Source of the DNA: Streptomyces sp. CB02923
GTDB lineage: Bacteria; Actinomycetota; Actinomycetes; Streptomycetales; Streptomycetaceae
DNA length: 64,000 nt
Reading direction: 5' to 3'
NCBI RefSeq assembly: GCF_001905005.1
Contig: NZ_LWKZ01000024.1
Coordinates: 899,299 to 963,298, forward strand
Part shown: positions 1-7,520 of the stretch, one piece after another
How positions within the stretch are numbered: position 1 is the first letter of the stretch
How the letters are laid out: every line of letters starts with the position of its first letter
Translations under genes and position numbers: made by a program
Notes under the pieces: model-generated
Databases searched by the model: none
The model's input: only the letters and a program-made list of their open reading frames with translations
What the model was told of the DNA's origin: nothing

Positions 1-561
1 GTCGTGTGGGGACTGGCCGGAGCGGCCGGGCTGACCGCCATGCTGTCGGCGTCGCAGACGGCGTACGACGCGCTGCGCGTGGCCGGTGCGCTGTATCTGA
101 TGTGGCTGGGCTTCCAGGCGCTGCGCAGCGCCCGCCGCTCCTCGAAGGCCGCGCGCGACGCCGCGGCGTCTGCCACTGCCGCGGCGGGCGCCCCGCTCCC
201 TGACCCCGCCGCCGGCCACGCCCCTGTGGCCGGCTCCGGCCCCGCTGTCGACCAGCAGTCGCCGCTTCAGGCGTTCCGTACCGGTCTGCTGACGAATGTC
301 CTGAACCCCAAGGTCGGGGTCGTGTACATGTCCCTGCTGCCCCAGTTCATCCCGCACGGCGCGCCGGTCGTGACCACGACACTGCTGCTGGTCGCCGTGC
401 ACGTCGCGCTGGGCTTCGTCTGGCTCGGCGGGATCGCCCTGGCGGTGCACCGGGCGCGCGCCTTCTTCCAGCGCCCCCGCGTCCGCCGGCGCATGGACCA
501 GGCCACCGGCGGCGTCCTGCTCGCGCTGGGCGCCGCGGTCGGTGTCGAGACCGCGCGCTGA
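1..561 (+). CDS. LysE/RhtB-family amino-acid exporter, 5' truncated by window edge
   Basis: This is the C-terminal part of a LysE/RhtB-type inner-membrane exporter, a family that effluxes amino acids or homoserine lactones. The frame is open from base 1, so the true start lies outside the window. Hydrophobic helices are visible near the start, and the family motif TGLLTNVLNPKVGVVYM, with Asn-Pro inside a helix, is followed by two further membrane segments and a basic C-terminus. An Ala/Pro-rich loop of about 40 residues sits between the visible helices and is longer than usual. The exported substrate cannot be told from sequence. Confidence 0.8.
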   Translation, partial: VVWGLAGAAGLTAMLSASQTAYDALRVAGALYLMWLGFQALRSARRSSKAARDAAASATAAAGAPLPDPAAGHAPVAGSGPAVDQQSPLQAFRTGLLTNVLNPKVGVVYMSLLPQFIPHGAPVVTTTLLLVAVHVALGFVWLGGIALAVHRARAFFQRPRVRRRMDQATGGVLLALGAAVGVETAR

Positions 562-723
562 ACCGCCCGCCGGGCCGCCCGCGCCCGGCCTCCGGGCGCA
601 ACCGTCCGGCACGGCACGTCGCAAGCTCAAATCATGCTCTGAATCCGGGCCCGCCGGGGTTGGCCCGGGACCGTCGTGGCGATGAGTACCGGCACCACGG
701 GGGTGCACGAACGGGGGGAAAAC

Positions 724-2073
724 ATGGAACATCTCGGTACGGGCATCGGCTGGCGGCCCGAGATCGCCGACGAGACAGCGGAACTGCCCGGCGTGGACTG
801 GGTGGAGGTCGTCGCGGAGAACATCTGCCCCGGTCATCTCCCACCCGCGCTCCAGGCCCTGCGCGAACGGGGCACGACCGTGGTGCCCCACGGCGTCTCG
901 CTCGGACTCGGCGGCGCCGAACGCCCCGACCCGGGCAGGCTGGCCGCGCTCGCGGAACGCGCCGAGGCACTGCGCGCGCCACTGGTCACCGAGCACATCG
1001 CGTTCGTACGGGCCGGGGGCCCGCTGACCGCCTCCCCCGCGATGGAGGCGGGGCATCTGCTGCCCGTGCCGCGCACCCGCGACGCGCTGGACGTGCTCTG
1101 CGAGAACGTCCGTATCGCGCAGGACGCGCTGCCCGTGCCGCTCGCGGTGGAGAACATCGCGGCGCTGGTCAACTGGCCCGGCGAGGAGATGACCGAGGGG
1201 CAGTTCCTCGCCCAACTCGTCGAGCGCACCGGCGTACGGCTGCTCATCGACGTCGCCAACCTCCACACCAATCATGTGAACCGGAACGAGGACCCGGCCA
1301 CGGCGCTGGACGAACTGCCGGTCGAGGCCATCGCGTACGTGCACGTGGCGGGCGGGATCGAGCGGGACGGGGTCTGGCACGACACCCACGCCCACCCGGT
1401 GACCCGGCCCGTCCTGGACGTACTGGCCGCACTCTGCGCCCGCGTCACCCCGCCCGGCGTCCTGCTGGAGCGCGACGAGGACTTCCCCGCGTCCGGCGAA
1501 CTCGCCGCCGAACTCGACGCGATCCGCACCGTGCTGAAGGAGGCCCCGCCGGTCCCGGCTCCGCGCCGAACGGGAGGCGGCCCCGCCGCCACCACAACGA
1601 CGATCTCCACCGCAACAGCCGCCACCGCAACAGCCACCACCGCCACGGTCACTCCCACCACCGCCGCCCGTCAGCGGCTGGCGGTCGGGCAGACCGCGCT
1701 GCTCTCCGCGCTGGTCGCCGGAACACCTGCGCCGGAGGGCTTCGACCGGCGGCGGCTGCTCGTGCAGAGCCGGGCCCTGGCCGCCAAGCGGGCCTCCGTC
1801 GTCGCCAAGATCGCGCCGGAGCTGCCGGACATCCTCGGCGAGGACTACCGGCCCGGCTTCCTCGCCTACGCGCGCCACCGGCCGCTGCACAACGGCTACC
1901 GCCAGGACGCCATGGACTTCGCCGTCCACCTGCTGGCCGACGGCCGGCCCACCGACCCGGACGCCCGCCGCCGCCTGACGCAGTGGTGGCGGGAGCGCGC
2001 GGGGTCCAAACCGCCGGGCGGCCCGGTGAACCGCCTGGCCCGCGCCGTACGACACGCCCTGCACCGGAGGTGA
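724..2073 (+). CDS. DUF692 multinuclear non-haem iron oxygenase (MNIO), SCO6045-like
   Basis: This is a TIM-barrel enzyme of the DUF692/MNIO family (MbnB, TglH, ChrH, bufferin-maturation enzymes), which modifies peptide cysteines using two or three iron ions. Metal-ligand motifs appear in order: VVPHGVSLGLGG, VTEHIAFVRAGG, AVENIAALVNW, LLIDVANLHTNHVN, YVHVAGG, HDTHAHPV and LLERDEDFP. The barrel of about 280 residues is followed by an Ala/Thr linker and a helical C-terminal domain of about 130 residues, as in S. coelicolor SCO6045. ATG 724 is preferred over the upstream GTG at 676 because a GGGGG Shine-Dalgarno lies just before it. The stop is 5 bases before the next ATG, which indicates translational coupling to the Cys-tail membrane protein, the likely substrate (inference). 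Confidence 0.85.
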   Translation: MEHLGTGIGWRPEIADETAELPGVDWVEVVAENICPGHLPPALQALRERGTTVVPHGVSLGLGGAERPDPGRLAALAERAEALRAPLVTEHIAFVRAGGPLTASPAMEAGHLLPVPRTRDALDVLCENVRIAQDALPVPLAVENIAALVNWPGEEMTEGQFLAQLVERTGVRLLIDVANLHTNHVNRNEDPATALDELPVEAIAYVHVAGGIERDGVWHDTHAHPVTRPVLDVLAALCARVTPPGVLLERDEDFPASGELAAELDAIRTVLKEAPPVPAPRRTGGGPAATTTTISTATAATATATTATVTPTTAARQRLAVGQTALLSALVAGTPAPEGFDRRRLLVQSRALAAKRASVVAKIAPELPDILGEDYRPGFLAYARHRPLHNGYRQDAMDFAVHLLADGRPTDPDARRRLTQWWRERAGSKPPGGPVNRLARAVRHALHRR

Positions 2074-2078
2074 CCGAG

Positions 2079-3122
2079 ATGCCCGCTCTTTTCGTGACCC
2101 TGGCAGTCGCCGCCTCTTCGCTGCTGCTCGTCGTCCGTACCGTCCACGTCGTCCTGGCGACGCCCAAGCTCAAGATCTTCGGCCCGCCCGACCCCGAACT
2201 CTGGGAGGTCGCCTTCCTCTCCGGCGGCCCAGCGCGGGTGGCGGACGCGGCGATAGCCGGTATGCACCAGGACGGCCGGCTCGCCGTGGGCGGGCCCGGC
2301 GTGGTGTCCGTACGGCAGGCGGTGGCGCACGACCCGGTCGAGACGGCCGTACTGGACTCGTTGGCGCGGACCCCGGACGGCTCGCTGGGCACCCTGCGCC
2401 GCCATGTCATGCGGGCTCCCGCGGTCCAGGCCATCGGCGACCGGCTCGCGAAGCGCGGCCAGATGCGGCACCCGCGCACCGGCCGCCCCTGGCGCCGACT
2501 GGCCGGCTGGCAGGCCGGCATCTGTGCGGCGGGCTTCCTGCTCGTCCTCCTCTTCACCCTCATCGGAGCCATCGACAGCAGGGGTTCGGGCGTCCCCTTC
2601 GTCGTCCGGATCCTGCCCGCGGCCTTCGTCGGCATCGTGGTCGGCGGGGTGTGCCGCAGGGTGCTGGGGCGGCGGGTCACCCGGGCCGGTGTTTCGGCGG
2701 TCAGGAAGTTCCGTACGGCGAACGCGGCTCGGCTGGTGAGCGACCCGACCCAGTCCGCCGCTCTGATCGTGGCCCTCGGCAGCACCGCGCTGCTGGTGGA
2801 CGACGTGCTGCGCGACCACCTCGTCGAGGCGCAGGGCTCGGCGGCGGGAGCCTCCGCCGGTGCGTATTCCGGTACTTCCTCCACCGCGTCGAGCAGTTCG
2901 TCGAACGCGTCCTGCGGTTGGAACGTGCCGGACGACGGCTGGCACACCTCTTGGTGCGGGACCTCGTGCGGTGGCGGGTCGGGGTCGAGCTGCGGCAGTT
3001 CGTCCTGCGGCGGCGGGAGTTCGTCGTGCAGCGGCGGGAGTTCGTCGTGCGGCAGCAGCTCCGGGTCGAGCTGCAGTTCCTCCTCTTCGTCCTGCGGCGG
3101 TGGCGGCTGCGGCGGCAGCTGA
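2079..3122 (+). CDS. TIGR04222-type membrane protein with Ser/Gly/Cys-rich tail
   Basis: A 347-residue protein resembling the TIGR04222 family (conserved N-terminal region next to a low-complexity tail). A hydrophobic segment lies at 4-27, a cytoplasmic-looking domain at about 30-140, two more membrane helices at about 146-167 and 172-194, and a connecting region to 250. From about residue 252 the protein becomes low-complexity Ala/Ser/Gly. Ten cysteines lie at 279, 293, 297, 305, 310, 317, 324, 332, 339 and 344, mostly as SSC or SCG spaced 5-8 residues apart. The body before the tail has only two cysteines, both in or near membrane helices. A GGAGG site precedes the ATG, and the MNIO stop is 5 bases upstream, so the two are almost certainly one operon. 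I infer the tail is modified by the MNIO or binds metal; no function is proven. Confidence 0.8.
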   Translation: MPALFVTLAVAASSLLLVVRTVHVVLATPKLKIFGPPDPELWEVAFLSGGPARVADAAIAGMHQDGRLAVGGPGVVSVRQAVAHDPVETAVLDSLARTPDGSLGTLRRHVMRAPAVQAIGDRLAKRGQMRHPRTGRPWRRLAGWQAGICAAGFLLVLLFTLIGAIDSRGSGVPFVVRILPAAFVGIVVGGVCRRVLGRRVTRAGVSAVRKFRTANAARLVSDPTQSAALIVALGSTALLVDDVLRDHLVEAQGSAAGASAGAYSGTSSTASSSSSNASCGWNVPDDGWHTSWCGTSCGGGSGSSCGSSSCGGGSSSCSGGSSSCGSSSGSSCSSSSSSCGGGGCGGS

Positions 3123-3390
3123 CCCGAGGAACACCGGCGGCGACCGTCCCCGCGAAGGGGCGTGCAGCTCTGTGCAATGACATGGGTCCGGTGTACGGGC
3201 GCGGGTGGGCCGGGCGCGGGCGGACCGGCCGCGCCCGGTTCCACGTCCTCGTGGCCGACGCCCGGCGCTGAACGGAATCAGCGGCCGGGTGTCGATAAAT
3301 GAACAGGTGCCCTAAAACTGTTCGCAACAATTCCGGCCTGCCGCGGCGAATCATCTCGAAAGAGTGAATCAGTTCCGCTTTTGCGGCCTG

Positions 3391-3418
3391 TTGGCGGTCC
3401 GTACGGAGCCGCTAGCAT
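3391..3418 (+). promoter_or_regulatory. Candidate promoter for the beta-propeller gene
   Basis: The 404-base gap 3123-3526 has no convincing gene. It contains an AT-richer stretch (about 3290-3370) and, near its end, a TTGGCG hexamer (3391-3396), a 16-base spacer and TAGCAT (3413-3418). This fits the usual Streptomyces vegetative promoter pattern and would give a leader of about 100 bases. Confidence 0.4.
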
Positions 3419-3526
3419 CGATTTCGCACGCCCCGAACCGGCGCCTGCCCCGACGTTGTTCATTCCCCTACGGCGGCGCTGTGAGATGCGAACGACCACA
3501 CATCGAACGGATTTGGAGAATAGCGT

Positions 3527-4888
3527 ATGCCCGTTGAGGAATTCCCGATCCAACAGACCGGCGGGTCCCTGGTGCCCCATTCCGTCGCGGTCGACCCGCA
3601 GGGCTGGCTGTCGGTGACCACCGACAACAGCGCCCTGGTGCAGATCAGCAGGAGGGATCCGACCGCCCAGACCGTGCACAGGGACGCCCTCCCGGAGTTC
3701 GCCGCCGGAATTCTCAAGGATCCGACGGGCCGGAAGGTCGTCTGGCTCGCCTCGCCGACGGGACCGCAGGATTCCGACCCGATCCATGAGTTCGATGTCG
3801 AAGCGAGAAGGGTCATCAACAAGCACGGCCTCCAGGACGGCACCCGGGCGCAGGCCATCACCGGCGTGCGCGTGAAGACCGGCTCCGGCCCGTCGGATGC
3901 GTCCAAGGGCTACGTGGTGTTCGCCGAGCCGACGCACACGAGTGTGGGCTACGTCGAGGTCGGCAAAGACGGCGCGAACCACCATCCGCTGCCCACCGGC
4001 ACCGACGAATTCGACACCTGGCTCTGGTCGGTGGCGGCCACCCTCGATACGACCCGGACGAAGTGCACCTACTGGGCCACCGGCCAGAAGCACGACGAGC
4101 CGGAGCGAAAGACCAACGGCCTGTACACGTACACGCCGGCCGACGACGACACGTGGCAGCGGATTCCGCTCCCGAACGGCGCCGAGCAAGTGCCCATCCA
4201 CGTCATCGCCGGTGTCCTCCGGGAGGACGAGCGGCGCGATCCGTACCTGTGGATCAGCGCGCGCAACCCCCACCAGATCCTGCGCTACGACATCAGGAAC
4301 AAGTCATGGGCGTCGAGCCCCACCCTCACCGGTGAACCGCGGCAGCTGGCCTTCGGCCCCGACGGCAACATCTGGGTGGCCGGCACCGACCAGATCCACT
4401 GCTTCGAGAAGGACGCCGCGCTGCGCTCCCTTCCCGTCCCCGCACTGCCCTCGGGCAGCGAGGCCCACGGAATCTGCGTCGACCCGTCGGACCAGGTCCT
4501 CTGGTACACCAACCGCAAGACCAACACGATCGGCAAATACCCACTCCCGGACGGGTCCAGGGCCACGACCGGCAAGACCCAGGTGCTGGCACAGCCGCAG
4601 AAGGAAACCTGCCCGGGTGCCGTGGCGGAAGTGCCCATGGTGGCCGAATTCGTGGCGCTCGGCGAACCGACCCCGGAAATCCCCCTCACCTGCCGGATCA
4701 TCTCCGAAGAAGCGACGTTCACCGACGGGAGCCGTGAGCGCGTCATCGCCACGGACCCGGTCGGCCAGGTCGCCTTCCCCGCCGTTCTGGCAGGCAAGGT
4801 GGAAGAGGATGTCTTCCTGAAGATGAGCTGGGGCGACAACGAACCGTCCACCACCGTCATCCTCCGCGTGCGCAACGACGAGGAGTAA
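3527..4888 (+). CDS. Virginiamycin-B-lyase-like / SMP-30-like beta-propeller protein
   Basis: A 453-residue soluble protein without a signal peptide. About 360 residues contain repeated propeller-blade motifs such as PHSVAVDPQGWLSVTT, RQLAFGPDGNIWVAGTDQ and HGICVDPSDQVLWYTNRKT, the pattern of the streptogramin lyase (Vgb)/NHL class of propellers. The last ~85 residues (from about VAEVPMVAEFVALG) are rich in beta-strand and look like an Ig-like cap. A GGAG site (TTTGGAGAATAGCGT) precedes the ATG. It stands alone, flanked by gaps. Lyase activity cannot be claimed because I cannot align the catalytic His/Glu residues of Vgb with certainty; a sugar-lactone or binding function is equally possible. 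Confidence 0.6.
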   Translation: MPVEEFPIQQTGGSLVPHSVAVDPQGWLSVTTDNSALVQISRRDPTAQTVHRDALPEFAAGILKDPTGRKVVWLASPTGPQDSDPIHEFDVEARRVINKHGLQDGTRAQAITGVRVKTGSGPSDASKGYVVFAEPTHTSVGYVEVGKDGANHHPLPTGTDEFDTWLWSVAATLDTTRTKCTYWATGQKHDEPERKTNGLYTYTPADDDTWQRIPLPNGAEQVPIHVIAGVLREDERRDPYLWISARNPHQILRYDIRNKSWASSPTLTGEPRQLAFGPDGNIWVAGTDQIHCFEKDAALRSLPVPALPSGSEAHGICVDPSDQVLWYTNRKTNTIGKYPLPDGSRATTGKTQVLAQPQKETCPGAVAEVPMVAEFVALGEPTPEIPLTCRIISEEATFTDGSRERVIATDPVGQVAFPAVLAGKVEEDVFLKMSWGDNEPSTTVILRVRNDEE

Positions 4889-5179
4889 TACCCCCGCACC
4901 CCTTCAAAACCCTCCTTCAGCCAGCCGGGCCGTCTCGGTGCGCGGCGTGTGGGTTGGTGTGGTTGACGAGCAGGTGCCGCACCCGGCGCGGCACCGCTCC
5001 GGATCTCCAGCCGGTCGCCATAACTTCGGAAGGGCCGTGCCACGGCCTCCGATACGCCTGACACCCCTGGGCAACCGGTCAACGTATCAGCGGGCCATGG
5101 GTGTTGACGGGGCTTCCCCGAACGGGCGACAGGATCAGCGCAGGGCGCACTAGCGTGCGGTGCCGCACCAGGAGGCACC

Positions 5180-5980
5180 ATGCGATCCGTAACCGGCACC
5201 GGCCTCGTCGTCGCCGCGCTCGCCGCGACACTTGCCGCGCTGCTCTTCCCTATCTGGTCGTTCGCCGACCGGCCCGGCGCGGGCGGGGACGTCAACACCC
5301 AGACCGTCGCCACCTCCTTCGGCCCGCTGTCCGCGCTCGACCGGGACTTCGTGAACCGCGTACGGCTGGCGGGCCTGTGGGAGCTGCCCGCGGGCCAGCA
5401 GGCCCAGCAGCGCGCGACCGTCCCGGCGGTACGGGAGGCGGGCGACCATCTCGTCGACGGCCACGCCTCGCTCGACCGGCACGTACGCGAGGTGGCCGCG
5501 CAGCTCGGCCTCGCGCTGCCCGACCGGCCCAACGCCCAGCAGCAGCAGTGGCTGTCGGAGCTGAGCGCCGCCCGCGGGGCCGCGTACGACCGCAAGTTCG
5601 CGAACATCCTGCGGCTGGCGCACGGCAAGGTCTTCACCGTCGTCGCGCAGGTCCGCGCGACCACCCGCAACTCGCTCGTCCGCGGTCTGGCCGACGACGC
5701 CAACCGCACGGTCCTGGACCACATCTCCATGCTGGAGCGCACCGGTTTCGTCGACTTCGACGCCATCGCCCAGGACGCGGCCACCGCCTCACCGGCGCCG
5801 AGCCCCTCGGCCCCGCCGCCGTCCCTCGACGCGGCGCCCGGCACACCGCCGGTGCCCGTCACTCCGTCACCGACGTATTCGCTGCCTCCGCCCGCGACGC
5901 CACCCGCCACCGCCACCGGCGGCGCCACCAAGGCCCCGGAATCCACCGAGCCCCCCGGCGGCCGGCGTCAACACCCCTGA
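5180..5980 (+). CDS. DUF4142 secreted protein
   Basis: A 266-residue exported protein with an N-terminal signal peptide (residues 1-30, hydrophobic core VVAALAATLAALLFPIW). It is followed by an alpha-helical DUF4142-type domain: 'LSALDRDFVNRVRLAGLWE' opens helix 1, and later helices contain EAGDHLVDGHASLDRHVREVA. Such ferritin-like four-helix proteins are usually periplasmic or cell-wall located, and their role is unknown. The C-terminal ~70 residues are Pro/Ala/Thr-rich and could span the wall. AGGAGG lies just before ATG. It is followed after 24 bases by the DUF1996 gene, so a common transcript is likely. Confidence 0.75.
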   Translation: MRSVTGTGLVVAALAATLAALLFPIWSFADRPGAGGDVNTQTVATSFGPLSALDRDFVNRVRLAGLWELPAGQQAQQRATVPAVREAGDHLVDGHASLDRHVREVAAQLGLALPDRPNAQQQQWLSELSAARGAAYDRKFANILRLAHGKVFTVVAQVRATTRNSLVRGLADDANRTVLDHISMLERTGFVDFDAIAQDAATASPAPSPSAPPPSLDAAPGTPPVPVTPSPTYSLPPPATPPATATGGATKAPESTEPPGGRRQHP

Positions 5981-6004
5981 GAGAACGGGAAGAAGTGATC
6001 GCCC

Positions 6005-7324
6005 ATGCCCGACCATCCGCACTCCGGCAGTCCCAAACCGCCGCAGCCTCCCCGCCCTTCGCCGCCACCGCGGCCGTCGCCACCGCCCCCGCAGCGCCCG
6101 CGGCACCGGCGCCGCCTCGGCACCAAGCACCTCGTGCTGATCGCTCTGCTCGCCGTGCTCGGCTCGGCCGGCACCTTCGCCTCCGTGACCGGAAACGCCT
6201 CGGCTCACAACGCCACTCCCCCGTCCGGCTCCCCGCCCGTCGATCCGTCATCTTCACCGTCGTCACCCAGCGTGACACAGCCCACTGACAACGCCTCGGC
6301 AACCACCCCGGCAACCGCCCCCACCACGGGTTCCGCCGAGCGTCCTGGCACCCCCGCCGACACCCCCGCCGACACCCCCGACGGCCCCGCGGGCCCCACC
6401 GGATCCCGCGGCGCCGGGGATTCCTCCGGCACCGGCCAAAGCGTCCCGGCAGCCGCCGACTTCACCGACATCCGCTCCGTACGCCCCGGCCCGCAGCCCC
6501 CGCGGGGCGGCCGCGACGCGTCCACCGGCACCTTCACCAGCAGCTGCGGCCGCAACGAGGACCGGCACAACAACCCCGACAACTTCATCGTCACTCCGGG
6601 TGTCGCCAACGGCGCCCACCACCTCCACGACTACGTCGGCAACCGCTCCACGGACGCCTTCTCCACCGACGACTCGCTGCGCGCGGCCGGCACCACCTGC
6701 GCCCGCGGCGACAAGTCGGCGTACTTCTGGCCCGTACTGCGCCGCCTCAGCGGCCGGGACGGCCCGAGCAGCGGCAACGGCCAGGACCCCGCGGACGGGA
6801 ACGTCGGACAGGTGCTGACGCCCCGCTCGGTCTCGCTGACCTTCCGCGGCAGCCCTGCGGGCAAGGTCGCCGCCATGCCCGAGGGCCTGCGCGCCATCAC
6901 CGGCGACGCGAAGGCGTTCACCAACGGCACCGCCAATGCGCGTGCGCAGTGGACCTGCACCGGATTCGAGGACCGGCGGCTGGCCGACAAGTACCCACTG
7001 TGCCCCGGGGGCAGCCAGGCCGTACGGCTCCTGGACTTCCCCAGCTGCTGGGACGGGACGAACAAGGACAGCGCCAACCACCGCACCCACCTCCTCTTCT
7101 CCGACCGGGCGGGCCGCTGCCCCACCGGCACGAAGGCCGTGCCGCAGCTCCGGATGCGGCTGACCTACGCCGTGCAGCCCCGGCCGCGCGCCTTCGCCCT
7201 CGACAGCTTCCCCGAGCAGCTGCGCAAGCCGGTGACCGACCACGCCGACTTCGCCAACTTCATGCCGCGCGACCTGATGACGCGCGCAGTGCAGTGCATC
7301 AACTCCGGCCGCCGCTGCCAGTAA
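6005..7324 (+). CDS. DUF1996 domain secreted protein
   Basis: A 439-residue protein with a proline-rich basic cytoplasmic N-terminus (1-40), one hydrophobic segment (about 45-60, LVLIALLAVLGSAGTFASV), a Ser/Thr/Pro-rich linker (to about 160) and a DUF1996 domain (about 175-430). The domain shows the expected motifs NPDNFIVTPGVANGAHHLHDYVGN (in pieces), TCARGDKSAYFWPVL, DFPSCWDG and HRTHLLFSD. DUF1996 proteins are extracellular and found in actinobacteria and fungi, with no established activity; conserved His and Cys suggest a metal-binding or carbohydrate-active fold (inference). The long linker suggests a surface-displayed domain. A GGGAAG site precedes ATG. It follows the DUF4142 gene closely. 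Confidence 0.8.
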   Translation: MPDHPHSGSPKPPQPPRPSPPPRPSPPPPQRPRHRRRLGTKHLVLIALLAVLGSAGTFASVTGNASAHNATPPSGSPPVDPSSSPSSPSVTQPTDNASATTPATAPTTGSAERPGTPADTPADTPDGPAGPTGSRGAGDSSGTGQSVPAAADFTDIRSVRPGPQPPRGGRDASTGTFTSSCGRNEDRHNNPDNFIVTPGVANGAHHLHDYVGNRSTDAFSTDDSLRAAGTTCARGDKSAYFWPVLRRLSGRDGPSSGNGQDPADGNVGQVLTPRSVSLTFRGSPAGKVAAMPEGLRAITGDAKAFTNGTANARAQWTCTGFEDRRLADKYPLCPGGSQAVRLLDFPSCWDGTNKDSANHRTHLLFSDRAGRCPTGTKAVPQLRMRLTYAVQPRPRAFALDSFPEQLRKPVTDHADFANFMPRDLMTRAVQCINSGRRCQ

Positions 7325-7379
7325 GGAACACGGGACCGCGTCCACGCATGGCTGTACGAGCCGAACGGCCGTGACGCCC

Positions 7380-7431
7380 GCACCGCGCTCCACTCGTTGG
7401 GGGCATAGCTCCCGACACCGGAGCGCGGTGC
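7380..7431 (+). terminator. Stem-loop after the DUF1996 gene
   Basis: Perfect 12-base arms GCACCGCGCTCC (7380-7391) and GGAGCGCGGTGC (7420-7431) enclose a 28-base loop that has its own small G/C hairpin. A short TTT follows. It sits between the DUF1996 stop and the hydrolase start and likely ends the upstream transcript. Confidence 0.5.
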
Positions 7432-7520
7432 TTTACAAGCTCAACCCGCGCCTCAACTATCCCTTTTGTATGCGCACCGGTTGTCCGCGCACCGGGCGCC
7501 TCCACACGAAGGGACGGCTT

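Noticed and set aside
660..2078. Long frame-3 reading frame upstream of the TIGR04222 start
   Set aside because: It is the shadow of the MNIO gene in another frame; the Arg/Pro-rich translation has no domain, and the TIGR04222 gene starts only at ATG 2079.
7371..7520. Longer N-terminus for the secreted hydrolase
   Set aside because: No ribosome site, crosses a stem-loop, and the signal peptide begins at GTG 7521.
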